From Oscheius sp. JU75 (lineage: Eukaryota > Nematoda > Chromadorea > Rhabditida > Rhabditidae), in assembly GCA_037178855.1 (NCBI GenBank), contig JASJZC010000004.1:1116001-1180000 (forward strand): 64,000 nt of DNA, given 5' to 3'. The notes beneath the pieces were generated by a model, which saw only the letters and a program-made list of their open reading frames with translations, was not told where the DNA came from and ran no database searches. Of this stretch, positions 63,718-64,000 are shown one piece after another (position 1 is the stretch's first letter; each line of letters opens with the position of its first letter). The translations under genes were made by a program, and so were the position numbers.

Positions 63718-64000
63718 TCACATGATTGAGCATTCCTCCCGCTTCTGTCTTCGTCTTCTCGCCCTTTCTGACCCGCTTGACTCATCACTGCTACTGGAAC
63801 TATCGGGTTCCAAATTGGCTTCGGATTCGGAGGAGTTAGAAGCTTCAGACTCTTCCAAATCGTTATCACTGTCCTCTTGTTCCTCCACTGTTCTCAATAT
63901 CGGCTCTGGATTGACTGCATACCGTTTTCCTGGCGATGACTCACCGTTCAGGCTCCGAAACTCCCGGTTCCATTGATGAAATGCTGTCCTGGCTCTTCGA
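63718..64000 (-). CDS. 3' end of an acidic Ser-rich protein ending in a CaaX-like motif
   Basis: The frame is open from the window edge to TGA at 63718, so the gene is cut at its 5' side. Visible residues: ARTAFHQWNREFRSLNGESS, GKRYAVNPEPILRTVEEQED, an acidic Ser-rich stretch (EASNSSESEANLEPDSSSSS), then a basic run and the end ARRRRQKREECSIM. CSIM fits a farnesylated CaaX with a polybasic neighbour. The family is not recognised from this fragment, and acidic/Ser tails of nuclear proteins look similar, so prenylation is an inference. Confidence 0.6.
   Translation of the reverse strand, partial: RRARTAFHQWNREFRSLNGESSPGKRYAVNPEPILRTVEEQEDSDNDLEESEASNSSESEANLEPDSSSSSDESSGSERARRRRQKREECSIM

Noticed and set aside
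1-64000. CRISPR arrays, prokaryotic operons or phage genes
   Set aside because: The window is plainly eukaryotic, with spliceosomal introns throughout, and no regularly spaced repeats were seen.
1-64000. Functional tRNA, rRNA or spliced-leader RNA genes
   Set aside because: Several tRNA-like pieces exist, but none forms a complete cloverleaf. No rRNA sequence and no recognisable SL RNA with an Sm site was identified by eye.

Overview
The window looks like nuclear DNA of a nematode, most likely an enoplean (clade I, Trichuris/Trichinella-like) worm. The grounds are many very short introns (about 35-60 nt) ending in TTTCAG or TTTTAG, a patched-related (PTR) sterol-sensing-domain protein of nematode type, a BAF protein very close to the nematode form, a nematode-type 7TM chemoreceptor, and acceptor-like sites just upstream of many start codons, as expected with spliced-leader trans-splicing. 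GC content is intermediate and genes are dense on both strands. Species placement is inference.

Layout. 0-8.6 kb: 3' end of a glutaredoxin-3 gene; an unrecognised minus-strand gene divergent from mitochondrial IF-2 (MTIF2); then SARNP/CIP29 and RNF25 on the plus strand. The long introns of SARNP and RNF25 are packed with inverted-repeat elements and tRNA-derived SINE-like sequence. 8.6-13.2 kb (minus): a Myb/SANT protein (TTF1/Reb1-like) and CDC25. 13.2-17.0 kb: a gene-poor stretch with tRNA-like fragments. 17.0-21.2 kb: a type I DnaJ divergent from a variant alpha-tubulin. 21.2-25 kb: unresolved minus-strand exons, a chemoreceptor-like 7TM gene and a minus-strand ORF overlapping its tail. 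25.1-36.5 kb (plus): KNTC1/ROD, a two-membrane-segment protein, ZNRD2 and MRM1, with spacings that suggest operons. 36.5-38.2 kb: a transposon-bearing spacer. 38.2-45.8 kb: a large secreted EGF/VWA-like protein. 45.9-48.6 kb: a small unknown minus gene, then proteasome alpha-2 and SGT1. 48.7-52.9 kb (minus): NAA25. 53.1-54.6 kb: ARB2A/FAM172. 54.7-57.7 kb (minus): a large unrecognised gene. 58.2-61.5 kb (minus): PTR. 62.0 kb: BAF. 62.4-64 kb (minus): a RING/coiled-coil protein ending in a CaaX box, preceded by the 3' end of another gene whose product also ends in a CaaX-like motif.

Most genes are eukaryotic housekeeping functions: mitochondrial translation and rRNA methylation, mRNA export, ubiquitin ligation, proteasome, chaperones, N-terminal acetylation, mitosis (CDC25, KNTC1, tubulin) and chromatin (BAF). 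I did not find a prokaryote-style defence or secondary-metabolism system. The least ordinary items are a MITE family with clean terminal inverted repeats and 4-bp target duplications, the SINE-like tRNA relics, the prenylation-tagged RING protein, the chemoreceptor, the divergent tubulin and CDC25, and several unrecognised genes. Spans given for spliced genes run from start codon to stop codon and include introns; exon joins were read by eye.
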